From NCBI GenBank assembly GCA_001247695.2, contig LGRX02025929.1:33746-97745 (forward strand): a stretch of 64,000 nt of DNA, given 5' to 3'. This DNA is from Cymbomonas tetramitiformis. Its lineage: Eukaryota > Chlorophyta > Pyramimonadophyceae > Pyramimonadales > Pyramimonadaceae. The notes beneath the pieces were generated by a model. It searched no databases. It saw only the letters and a list, made by a program, of their open reading frames with translations, and had not been told where the DNA came from. Positions 24,401 to 34,730 of this stretch are shown here, piece after piece (within the stretch, counting starts at the first letter, position 1; each line of letters starts with the position of its first letter). Made by a program: the position numbers and the translations under genes.

Positions 24401-25980
24401 GCCATGACATTGTCGGCCAAATCGGCTTTGGCCCCTACACACCGCCAGCCCCTACTTCACAGCTTGGTCCAAGTTGCGACATCGCAGCAGCAAAACGGAA
24501 CGTCCGAAACGACTACCATAGACCGATAGCCACAGATACCGACAGCCACAGATATCGCTCCAACGAACAACACTTATGAAATGTGTGCGCCTACAAAAGT
24601 CGATTTCACATCTACCCTAAGCATTTTGTACCTACCAAAGTCATTTGTTCATTTACCACAATTGCTTGTAAAGTCAAATAGCATGATATAAACCTTTCGA
24701 CCACGATACATACTATTTCAACCCACATATGCACCAGGTGCATTTGAGGTAATGCTAGTTCATGATATGCTATATTTGTGCCAGGGGGCACGACGTAGCT
24801 GAGACCCCCTCACAATAAGGGGTGTCTGAATGCCTGAAATTTATATCAGGGGACTATTGGGAGAAATAGTAAGGGAATGTGGCATTCATCTGAGCGAACA
24901 GTTAAGGGAAATAATCTGTGAGCTCAGGGTGGTGAATAAAGAGAGATCACTGAGTTGGTCTCTCAGACTTGGACAGCAGAAAATAATAACTCTTGCTGTC
25001 TGGGTATATGTTAAATTGTATATCTGAATATATGATATGATTCCTCAAGATAATAGAGGATATTAGTTTACTCCTGGGAATACCCCTGGGACAATTTGGT
25101 ATCTTGGGCGTGTGGGCGTCTTTTTAGCTCGCTCGCGCTTGCGTTGATGCACCGTTGGTGCACCTTACGGACCTGTGGACACGGCTTACGGACTTCGTCT
25201 GCGCACTTTGAATATGTTTTACGGATGTGTTTTGGTGGTATTGACAGCTTTGCGGGTTAGCGTCCTCGGACGGGACCGTTTTTAGCTGTCGATGCACCTT
25301 TTTGGCCTATTTTGTGCTCAATTCCGTGTGTATTCTGATAAGTGAACGCTACAACACATATTGGGGGGGAGGTATGATGGCTTACAGCAACTTTTGTGCG
25401 ATTTTTATGAGTTATTTACAAATGCTTTAGTCTTCATCAACTCATAGTATGGCCTCAAACAGCTTGTTTCTTCAAAATATGTGCTGATTCACCCCCTTTT
25501 TAGAGCTTAAAAAGAGTTGATGCACCTCCTCAACTTCGATAACTAAGCGGCTGGATGGTTTTGAAAAGTTATTTTACTTATTATGGATATCTTTAATAAT
25601 AATAATAAAACATTTACGTCGATGAGTAAGGCAACGCCTTCGGAACGATCTACACGAGTCTGTTCCCCTCATACATGACTGTCTGCAAATGCAGGAAGCA
25701 TTCCAAAAAGCATGGAAGCATGGGTGGCTAGGCACTAAAGAAGAACGTGTCTGCCACCAGCGTCGGAAAGGACATCAGCAGGTCGCGGAGCTGATGCACG
25801 ATGGGGATGGAAGTGGAACGGGCGGCGGTGGTGGAGAGGTGAGGGCCCAGGGTGCTCCGGCCCCTGGGCCGGTGGTGCCCCGCAGAGACGGGGCCCTATG
25901 GGGCCCCGGCCCCTTGGGGGCTAGGGGAGGTGGGGGGGGTCCGTATAGCCGCATAGCACCTTCCCTGCAATCTTCATAAT
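21493..25980. other. Long region with no supported gene
   Basis: AT-rich to mixed sequence. It contains a TG microsatellite at 23278-23295, a CA/TA microsatellite at 24083-24110 and a degenerate repeat around CGTCAGC(C/T)(T/C) in 23730-24440. Short frames, for example 24830-25027, show no domains. The stretch 24780-25350 (inverted CCCCTCACAATAAGGGG, then a G-run before GGTATGATGG) might be part of an LTR, but I could not find a partner copy. Confidence 0.4.
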
Positions 25981-25984
25981 CTCA

Positions 25985-26480
25985 TATTCTTTCCTTTTCT
26001 TCGTACAGAGTTTCTGAATACTGGGTGATTCATCTATGGTGCCTCCTTCCGGTAGCATCCCCGTTTCATGTAGGATGCATCTCTCCCTAGCATGCCGCCT
26101 GCATATTCTAGACAGTTTTTTCAAAAGTGGCTTTATCCCACGGTGCGGGACACCCACCCCTTTGAGCACCTTACCGAAACCATCTGGAAAGTATCCCATG
26201 AGGGCCAATTCCTTCGGCCACTTCGCTGCGTTAAAAAAGGGGGTTCCTCCTGCATTCCTGTGCTCCCCATCCAAGTGTGCTCCCGGGTATTGACCTTGCT
26301 GCTCCACATCATCCTCACCTCCAACCCACGGGCACAATCGGGGTGGCAGCGGGCATTCTCTCTCTCACTAAGGGCGTGTTTTATCATATCCGGATGTAGG
26401 CCCGTTTCTTTGAGCATTTTGGGGGTTATCTTTTTGTGCGGGACCACATGCATGAACCACTGAAGCAATTTATATAGCAA
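25985..26480 (-). pseudogene. Truncated copy of the 19-1690 retroelement
   Basis: Reading the minus strand from 26480 gives KITPKMLKETGLHPDMIKHAL in one frame. After a frameshift near 26.3 kb it gives KWPKELALMGYF and IKPLLKKLSRICRRH in another. Both parts align with 1240-1690, where the equivalents are SPDIWNEVL, KWPKVLTLMGYF and IKPLLKKLSRICRQH. The upstream methyltransferase-like part is absent here. Confidence 0.65.
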
Positions 26481-28430
26481 CTTCTAACCCCTGTTACGCA
26501 CTTTAGCGTCGTAGATGAAAACTGCGAAACGATTTGTAAGTCGTGGATTAGTATGTGTCGCACGCGGCAGTATATAACTTGATATTTAGAATATTCAATA
26601 TAAAGCCTCTTTATATTTAATTGGTCAATATTTAATTTTATTTTAATTTTATTGGAATTCACAGTGTCGCGACTGTTGAGTATAAATATAACTTAGCACT
26701 GTAGTATTATTTTAGATATTACTTATTTATATATTTTTAAAATAAGATGAAGACTTTATTGACGATATAAATATTTGGATGTGGTCGACTGGACATCGAC
26801 ACATAAGACGTTAGACGTATGACATGACATGACATGAGACGCAGTCTGTAAAGCGTATGTTTGTCACCCTTTTTGAAAAATCTGGTTTTTATGTCACACT
26901 TTTGTGTATAAATGTTTGGGGAGAAATCTTTAGGTTGTCGCCCTCTTTGCTGTCATCGTGTAGACGCTGTCATCGTGTAGACGCTTTTTGATCGTTGTCA
27001 TCATGCATGACGCTTTCGTCCCGTTGTCATCATGCATGACGCTTTTCGATAATCATTGTCAATGTCAGCGTCATGCGTCGCTGCGCTGTTCGATCTGTCA
27101 CGCTTATTATAATAAATTTAAAATAAATAATTTATAATATAAAGCCTCTTTAAATATTTGGATGTGGTCGCCAAGGACACATCAGATATGAGAATTGATA
27201 CTCAGTGACACGCAAATCTGCGAGAATGAAGGTTGATGACACTGTCATGAACGTCGACTGCATGGGCTGGGCCCATGGCCGAGCCCAACAAGGCCATGGC
27301 CAGGCCGCTTACATTACATTTTTTATTTTTGGGGGGAGGGGGAAGGGGGGGCTTCGCCCTCCCCCCCACTGGACTGAAATGTGTTGGGGGGTGTTGGATG
27401 TTGGGTGTTTGGGCGGGGGTGGGGATGGGGGGCGAGCCCCCGGTCAATGCCATCGCATGCCTTGATCACAATTGCGTGGGGCTTGGGTGCACGAACCTAT
27501 CCCTTATCGTAACCGCCGCGATCAAGTTACCGCACGTCACCATGTTTATTTAGTCACCCTGTTTATTCACACGTCATCCATCATTTTCTTTCTTTGTTCT
27601 GACACAGCTTGTATCAACCCCACACCAATAAGTCCCCCACTATTCGATGGCACACCTCTAACGGCCACCCCCTCCCCGCCGCCTTACCCATCAACCACAA
27701 CATGTCTAAGAACCATAGACCACCACGATATCTAAGACAAATTTCACATCAAAATTTACAACCAATCAATTATCAAATATGATCGAATATTTAAACAATG
27801 AATCACAACTATCTTGAGATTTGAATAATACAACGCAATTTGATTTGATTTGTTCGTTCACCAATTGCGACTGACAACATATTACTATGAAATCAACTTG
27901 AGATTTGAAAGATGAACAATTTCGTTTCATCTTTGGTTTGAAAGATGAAACATATTTGTTTGACCAATCACATCGATTGATACATGAATAATTGATGAAA
28001 TCAGAGTTTGCTCAAAGTAATTTCAACCATCAAATTGATATAAAATGCAAATAATTGTTGATACGCGACAAATGTAACACATTTGACAACTGGCATGCTT
28101 TGATGACGACATTTGGCGATCATTATGGCCACACACATTCATATCCTTCGATAGCATAAATAGTACATCTAAATTTGTGACAGTGCCCCTATGTGTCAAC
28201 ATATAAATTACCAACGACTCTTATTGTTATCATTTCTGAATTCAAAAATATACAGGCATGTAGCACGGCTAGGTGGGCCCGGATTGCATAATCGATGAAA
28301 ATGACATTTAGAAGTCGCAAGAAGTTTCAAGAAGTACTTAGTGGTTAAAAGAAATCATCTAGAGGCAATATTTTATATTTTGATAATTGTAGTGGCCACA
28401 GGGCTGCTTACAGGTCGCGGACGGGCTGCC
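26481..28430. other. AT-rich gene-free region
   Basis: Contains paired copies of AAATATTTGGATGTGGTCG (26768, 27155), TGTCATCATGCATGACGCTTT repeats (26940-27060), a G-rich block (27325-27430) and an AT-rich segment with TTTGATTTGATTTG-like repeats. No supported gene. Confidence 0.5.
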
Positions 28431-28438
28431 GTACATAC

Positions 28439-29150
28439 ATTGCATATCTTGCGGGCGCGTGAGATATGCAAATGATACGGGGAAGTTATTAGAAGTTGTG
28501 AGAAGTATCTAGAAGTCATCCGTAGGCAATGAGAAGCAAAATTTCACATCGGGACATATTCACGGGGTGCTGGGGAGCTAATTTCGTCTGTAAAATGGCT
28601 GCAAAGCAGAAATTGCATATCTTGCGGGCGCGTGAGATGTGCAAATGATACGGGGAAGTTATTAGAAGTTGTGAGAAGTATCTAGAAGTTATTACTAGGC
28701 ATCGAGAAGTGATATTTCACATCGGGTCACATTCGCGGGGCGTTGGGGGGCTAATTTCGTCTGTAAACTGACTGCAAAACAGAAAATGCATGTCTCGTGG
28801 GCGCGTGAGATATGCAAATGATACGGTGAAGTTATTACAAGTTGTGAGAAGTATCTACAAGTTATTATTAGGCATCGAGAAGTGATATTTCACATCGGGT
28901 CACATTCGCGGGGCGTTGGGGAGCTAATTTCGTCTGTAAGCTGACTGCAAAACAGAAAATGCATGTCTCGTGGGCGCGTGAGATATGCAAATGATACGGT
29001 GAAGTTATTACAAGTTGTGAGAAGTATCTAGAAGTTATTACTAGGCATCGAGAAATGATATTTCACATCGGGTCACATTCACGGGGCGTTGGGGGGCTAA
29101 TTTCGTCTGTAAACTGACTACAACATACTTTTACTTTGCCCTAATGATAC
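28439..29150. repeat. Satellite-like tandem repeat, four units of about 175 bp
   Basis: Units start at about 28440, 28611, 28788 and 28967 with GCATATCTTGCGGGCGCGTG or a close variant. Each contains GAGATATGCAAATGATACGG, GAAGTTATTA and TTTCACATCGGGTCACATTC. Periods are 171, 177 and 179 bp. The array ends about 60 bp before the Gln-rich ORF. Confidence 0.9.
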
Positions 29151-29215
29151 GCATATTATTTGCAGTTGCAGGAGTCATGGGGCACTAGCCGTTGCCGGGT
29201 GGCGGGTGCTCAAAT

Positions 29216-30463
29216 TCAAAGGTGGCTCAAATTATGCAACTCCTCTATGGAGACGCCCGAGGCCCTACCCAAGTCCGAGGTATTCAATGGCTGGGTCTGC
29301 TGGAGTTGCTGGAGTTGCTGGAGTTGCTGGAGCTGCTGGAGCTGTTGGAGCTGCTGGAGCTGCTGGAGCTGTCGGGCCTGTGGTTGCTGAAGGAGCATGG
29401 GCTGGGACTGCTGCAGAAGGGGTTGCAGCTGCTGGGTCTGCTGGAGCTGCTGGAGCTGCTGCAACTGCTGGAGCTGCTGGAGCTGTTGGAGCTGCTGGAG
29501 CTGTTGCAACTGCTGGGGCTGCTGGAGCTGCTGGAGCTGTTGCAACTGCTGGGGCTGCTGGAGCTGCTGGAGCTGTTGCAACTGCTGGGGCTGCTGGAGC
29601 TGCTAGAGCTGCAAGGGCTGCTGGAGCTGCTGGAGCTGTTGCAACTGCTGGGGCTGCTGGAGCTGCTGGAGCTGTTGCAACTGCTGGGGCTGCTGGAGCT
29701 GCTGGAGCTGCTGCAGCTGCTGGAGCTGCTGGAGCTGTTGCAACTGCTGCGTCTGGGGTTGTTGCAGCAACAAGGGCTGGGGTTGCGGCGGTTGGAAGGC
29801 TTGCTGCAACAAGGGAGGCTGGGACGCTTCCTGTCCTACTTGCAGCATCGGCACCGCCTGAGGCACCGCCTGAGGTTGCTGCTGAGGGCTTTGCTGCTGG
29901 GGGGGGAGGGTTGGAGGTGCCTCGGCTGTCGGCGCGCTGGGCGCATCTTCCCCTGGGCTTGCCATGAAGTCCGCCACTTGGCGCTCCAAGGCCCGCTGCT
30001 GGCGTTCCTCAGACAGCTTCAGCTGCTGGGTGAAGTGCGCCTCCTGCTGCTTCAGCATCTTCTGGCTCGCCTCCTCCTGCCTCGCTAACACCGCCGTTAG
30101 CTCCTCCACCGTGATTCCCCTCACCGGTGGGGCCGCCTCGGTAACCTCCGACAGAGCGACAAGCGGTTGAGGGGGGGCCACCGTGCGGGCTGACGGCGCC
30201 GGCGCCGCGCCCCTCGTTGACGCACGCCCCGAGGCCGGCATGCTTCCGCTGCCAGCAGAGGATCTCCCCCTTTTTTGACCCTTTGCTGAAGTTTGCGGGT
30301 CACCGCCACCCGAGCTCAAGCCCCTACCAACCTTTACCGCCGGCTGCCGTATCCGCGGGAGGCTCGACCTCTCCGCCGGGTTTCCCTGGGAGTTGGCTCC
30401 CGCGAGTTGGCTCCTCAACTTCTTCCTCGGTGGGGTGCCGGCGGTAGGTAGCACTTCAAATTT
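29216..30463 (-). CDS. Gln-rich protein with one in-frame TAG; 5' end cut by a transposon
   Basis: A single minus-strand frame runs from the edge of the 30.46-33.48 kb element to 29216. It is interrupted once by TAG at 29603-29605, which sits inside a CAG/CTG tract and looks like CAG mutated to TAG. N-terminal part: basic, Ser/Arg/Pro-rich (PPRKKLRSQ, KGQKRGRSS). Middle: a coiled coil of about 60 residues rich in Gln/Glu/Lys (VEELTAVLARQEEASQKML). C-terminal half: LQQ and QQPQ repeats. The first codons read through DKFEV into the TIR, so there is no native ATG; the element inserted into or next to the gene's 5' part. It could be a transcription-coactivator-like host protein or a retroelement gag. 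No catalytic motif. Confidence 0.45.
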
Positions 30464-31011
30464 GTCGCACCGGGTATTTTATTTGTCGTGTCGCAAGACA
30501 GATTGGAATTATACCGTGCGACAGAAATGAGCCGGGGGCTCATATCTGTCGCAGGTGCGACAATCATGAGTACCACGCTCATTTCTGTCGTGAAAATTCA
30601 CAGAAAATTTTCGAAAATGAAATTAAGCTAGGGGGAACACAAACGAATAGTACCGCGATTATGACTTGAAAAACAAAATTACTGAACGAGTAGTACCGCG
30701 AATATTACATAAAACACAGGTGTATTATACGATCACTTGGGGACATTCATATAGCACGGAGCATACATGAGTAGCAAGCAAGCAAGCATTTCAGATGGAT
30801 AAAGATACTAAGAGAAAAACCGATTACTCTCTTAAAAAATATTAGCATAAATACTTATTACTACTAGGCTGCTAGTTTCTAATACAAGGATTCAACTACC
30901 CGAGGGCGATATGAAAATCTAAACTAGGAAACTAGAGCACAGCGCACGTTCCAAAATCTTCAGAACCAAAACGTTTCCTGCAGCACACGAACAGCGAATC
31001 AGTCAGGACGT

Positions 31012-31036
31012 TGGGGATCGAACCCAATACCGACAG
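31012..31036 (-). repeat. tRNA-like B-box repeat, copy 1
   Basis: The minus strand reads TTGGGTTCGATCCCCAACGT, a T-arm-like stem and loop with RNA polymerase III B-box sequence. No complete tRNA cloverleaf was found. Probably a SINE-type or tRNA relic. Confidence 0.4.
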
Positions 31037-31261
31037 CCAACTGCTGTCCGCATTTCACCCTCGGGTGGGCGTCTACGTACAAAATAGACGTTTTGAAAAC
31101 AGCAGCGGAACAGTGGGTGGAAAATCTAAAATTCTGAACATCAATAATCGGCGAAACCTATACAGAGCTGGAAGTCACAGGATGCCGCGAGCACTCTGCT
31201 GGCGGCATAAAAGGATGCTCGGCGTAAAAAACAAAACCTGCAAAAAACGAAACGCTGGTTA

Positions 31262-31345
31262 GTAAAGACGTTGGGAATCGAACCCAACCCGTCGGAGAAT
31301 CCGGCCGGTCTCCAAGCACCCCTTCAGCTTAGTAGGGCCAGAGGG
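31262..31345 (-). repeat. tRNA-derived (SINE-like) repeat, copy 2
   Basis: The minus strand contains GGTTGGGTTCGATTCCCAAC, an intact T-arm and B box. Upstream is GACCGGCCGGATTCTCCGAC, which could be a class-II variable arm, and TAAGCTGAAGGGG as a weak A box. A related segment follows the pogo-like element at 32535-32590 with a decayed B box (GGTTCAATTTCC). Confidence 0.45.
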
Positions 31346-31405
31346 AAAGATGCCGCCAGGAACGTTGCTGGCGGCTTCAGAAAAGGCACAGCATGAATTA
31401 TACAC

Positions 31406-32453
31406 TACAGTAAAACGCGATATATAAGAAACTGGCCCGAAAACGCCAGCCGCTAGTTTCTTATTGGGTGGGTCCGAAATTCCCCAAGTCAGCGGGCGAT
31501 TTTCTTAAATTTGGGTCGTTGGATTTATCGAGTTCAGCGTGTCAATTTCTTAAATAGGGATAATGTTCGGCATTGGATTTTGCTCGATACGGCTGTAGCG
31601 CCCAGTTTCTTATGTGGAGGTAGGTGCGCAGTTCACGCTCTAGCGGCAAAGTTTCTTAATTTGCCAAAGTTCACATCTCTTCTACCGTCTCTGGCGTGCA
31701 GTTTCTTAATTTAGTGGGGAAAAGCATGGACGCAGGAGTAAAAAACACACTGAAGTCCCTAAAACGTTTAGTAGATGAAGGTTTGATTTCTTCAGTGGAC
31801 TTTAAGTCAGAGAAAGGGAAGGTGCTTTCTCCGCCGAATGGGTACATTTACCACATGTCCGAGAGCACCTGTGCTGAGTTGCTAGAGTTGAAAAGTTTCT
31901 TGGATATGGAAATTCTCGACACTGCAGAATATTCTGAGCAGAAGCGCGTTATTTTAGACACCACGCTTGTCCTCACATCAACTTCCCTTACGATTCAGTC
32001 TGCCTCCGACTCTGTTAACCTATCAGCGGCTCAGTCAATCTCGAAGAGTTCAGCTCAGTGTTACGACTTGACTCATACCCTCGAAGAGACTTAGTGCAAC
32101 GAAGATCCCGCTACCAGCGCCGCTGTAGTTACTCTTGCCACTGAAGGCGCAGCGTCCCCTGTGAGGCAGCTGGATTTATTTTCTACGTTTGATCGATAAC
32201 ACACACTAGCATGTTAGCTTATGGATTATTGAATCTGAATTTTTTCCAGCGGTCAGTTTCTTAAATAGGCTAATTATCTAAAAGGGGGAGTTCTCGTTTT
32301 CTAGCGGTTTACTTTCTTAATCCATAGCTTTTTGGATGGCGAGCGGAGCATCATGCTAGCGGCTAGTTTCTTAGAGTTTCTTAGACAAATACGAAAAAAG
32401 CTAGCGGCTAGTTTCTTATAGACCCAATTTCTTATATACCGCGTTTTACTGTA
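31406..32453. mobile_element. pogo/mariner-like TA-flanked element
   Basis: Ends are CAGTAAAACGCG (31408) and the inverted CGCGTTTTACTG (to 32451), each flanked by TA, which is the hallmark of Tc1/mariner/pogo insertions. The left 31408-31475 and right 32395-32451 blocks are inverted repeats including TATATAAGAAA. The motif (A/C)AGTTTCTTA recurs about ten times at irregular spacing across the 1.04 kb, mainly on the plus strand. Confidence 0.7.
31726..32094 (+). CDS. Small ORF inside the pogo-like element
   Basis: A 122-codon frame with an ATG start. The N-terminal half is helical and amphipathic (VKNTLKSLKRLVDEGLI); the rest is Ser/Thr-rich. It has no DDE motif and is too short for a transposase. 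It could be the residue of a DNA-binding domain or chance. No Tc5/pogo HTH pattern can be asserted. Confidence 0.3.
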   Translation: MDAGVKNTLKSLKRLVDEGLISSVDFKSEKGKVLSPPNGYIYHMSESTCAELLELKSFLDMEILDTAEYSEQKRVILDTTLVLTSTSLTIQSASDSVNLSAAQSISKSSAQCYDLTHTLEET

Positions 32454-32930
32454 TGGCCGTTGCTGGCGCCTTCAGAAAAGGCACAGCATAAACCTGCAAA
32501 AAACAGAGCGCTGCTCAAGAAGGAAGAATTCCTGTTGGAAATTGAACCCAAACCGTCAGGCGGGATGCAAAGACGCCCGACGGCCTCCAATCATCCATAT
32601 ATCGCAGGATGGGCTGCTGGTGGGATGCGGCTCATGTGAGAACATCGCAGGAACGCCCCCCCGCCGGGTTCCACGCATGCACACGAAAACATGGTCAATA
32701 TGAAATATCGCTAAAGAAAAGTAGCGCGCAAAAATCATTAATCAAACAAAAACACAAGCCGCGCGCTGAGACAGCAGGTAGGCGCAAGATAAGAGCTTGG
32801 AGAAAAATGAAAACGTTGCCGACCAGGATCATACCATATCCACTTTTGTCCGGGCCGCGCCGCCGATAGGAGTGGTGAGATGATCTTGAATGACGAGATG
32901 CGTAAATAATTGGAAATTCCGCATATCTTC

Positions 32931-33265
32931 GGGGTAAAATATGGAATTGTTACCCGTGTCTCTCGTTGTCGGTTACGAACGATCGGTCGAAAGAATCCGG
33001 GGGAGGACTGCTGAGATGCTATCGTATCATGATTGGCCGGTAAAGCGCGAGCGCTCGACACAATCATGGTAGGACTGCTGACATGGATGAAAAACAGCAT
33101 ATATATCTTCGTGGTATAATTTTGAATTGTTAAACGTTTCTCTCGTTGTCGGTTACGAACGATCGGTCGAAAGAATCCGGGGTAGGACTGCTGAGATGCT
33201 ATCGTATCATGATTGGCCGGTAAAGCGCGAGCGCTCGACACAATCATGGTAGGACTGCTAACATG
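32931..33265. repeat. Direct duplication of about 178 bp
   Basis: Two copies containing TCTCGTTGTCGGTTACGAAC, GGACTGCTGAGATGCTATCG and CGCGAGCGCTCGACACAATC (first copy from about 32931, second from about 33109). The second part is almost identical between copies. Confidence 0.9.
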
Positions 33266-33530
33266 GGCAGAAATCTTTTGGAAAATTTCCAACGGCATAA
33301 TTTTTGAGGGACAGCTCCTGCGGTGTGGCCTGTTGATGTCACTTTTTTCCAGGAAACTTGTTTCGCTCCTTTAAGGGAAACGAAATGAAAAACAGCATAT
33401 TTCTGAAAAAGCTGCGAAGCGTCGTTAATATAAACGAATCTTTTGCGACACGACAAATAAAATAACCAGTGCGACACAAATGAGGGGCTACCCTCTACTT
33501 AAGGTAACTCGTCCTTACCATGCCACTTCA

Positions 33531-33959
33531 TGTGCTAGGAGGCAAGCACAAGAGCAAGAAAAACGGCTAAGTACAAAACGCAAGAGTACTCAGTACGGAG
33601 TACAGTAGGACCGATCAGAATGATGTTGATGTGAGGTGCCTAGCCTGTTGCACGGAGTACTCAGTACAGTTGAGTTATGGAAAGAGTTCCTGAATGCATA
33701 AGAACGCTAAGTGTATGTGACCCGTTTCGGAGATGAGAACTGAACTGAGAATTGTGACATAAAAGTAAAGAGCCGTAACTGCTGTATATTGTGTATTGAA
33801 AGCATGTACTGAAAGCAAAAGCATACTAGAAGGATTTCCGAAACCGAAGTCCGATAGTAGACCAATCGAAACCATACCTCGTGCGATTGTTTAATAAGTA
33901 TAGATAAGATAAGTCCGAAACCGTAAAGAAGAGAAGAAGCAAGAGTGTAGACTCCTACA
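33531..33959 (+). repeat. 5' LTR
   Basis: Starts TGTGCTAGGAGG and ends CTCCTACA, so it has TG...CA ends. It contains the internal palindrome-like AGTACTCAGTACGGAGTAC. The sequence after it, AATGGTAATTAG, resembles only the first five bases of the common initiator-Met primer-binding site (TGGTA), so the PBS is uncertain. Confidence 0.9.
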
Positions 33960-34730
33960 AAATGGTAATTAGTCCGTGTTTTCACGTTGCTTCCCTGTTT
34001 TTTTTGCGCGAATTCTGATCAAAACCACCTTGCCTCGCGTGATTAGCTAGCGTCGAACCTTTCTACGAAATCGAGAATGCCTGTTCTTTTGTTTGCGTTG
34101 CGCGGCGGTGTGTGGGTTTGAGGGTTCCAGGTACTCTTGGGACCGCGTTGGCGTGGAGGAATCTAGCCCAACGACAATCTTTTTGAGGTGCGAGCGTTGC
34201 CCCTTCTATTAGCACGCATAACGCACGCACGCATAGCCGAGATTTCGGCGTTCCGCAGGTACTAGGATTACGAATCGCTTCAGAATTTCGGCAATTCCGG
34301 CCCTTCGCGGCGGAAGCGCCGCGCAATTTTTTTAAAATTGCGTAGCTTTTGCTGAATTTCGGGATCGGTTTGTGATCTTGCGTGCCTCTAGTGTAGCCCC
34401 CTAGTCCCCCTATTCGGAAATTGCCGCGCTTCGGCCGGTGTGACTGCTTGTGCTCGCACACAAGTGGTGAATTTCTGAAAGCGGGTGCTAGTTACCGCGC
34501 GTGGCGTGGGGCGTTTTTCAATTGATTAGTTTGCAAGCATACCACGCGTGATGTTCCCAATGGAGCTTTAATCTTCTAGTTCCCTCTGTTCCGGAAATCT
34601 CCGCGCTTCGGCCGGTGTAACTGCTTGTGCTCGCACACAAGTAGTGGATTTCTGGGTCGGCGGGTGCTGGTCACCGCGTGTGTCATATAGCACCTCCAGT
34701 TGGTTAGATCGCACGCATAGCACGCATATA
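33960..34730 (+). other. Retrotransposon 5' leader with internal duplication
   Basis: No gene. A block of about 110 bp with CCGCGCTTCGGCCGGTGT and TGCTTGTGCTCGCACACAAG occurs at 34418-34510 and again at 34590-34685. Confidence 0.7.

Larger units (their letters stand above)
30461..33482. mobile_element. TIR element of 3.0 kb (TGTCGCA termini)
   Basis: The left end TTTGTCGCACCGGGTATTTT (from 30461), continuing ATTTGTCGTGTCGCAA, is matched in inverted orientation by 33440-33482, giving TIRs of about 41 bp. Subterminal inverted copies of CGACAGAAATGAGC lie at 30523-30590. Nothing inside encodes a transposase, so it is non-autonomous or gutted. It hosts a pogo-like element (31408-32451), tRNA-like repeats and a tandem duplication. 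No target duplication found. Confidence 0.65.

Noticed and set aside
24780..25370. Possible Copia-type LTR
   Set aside because: Some LTR-like features, but no second copy and no TG...CA boundaries I could defend.
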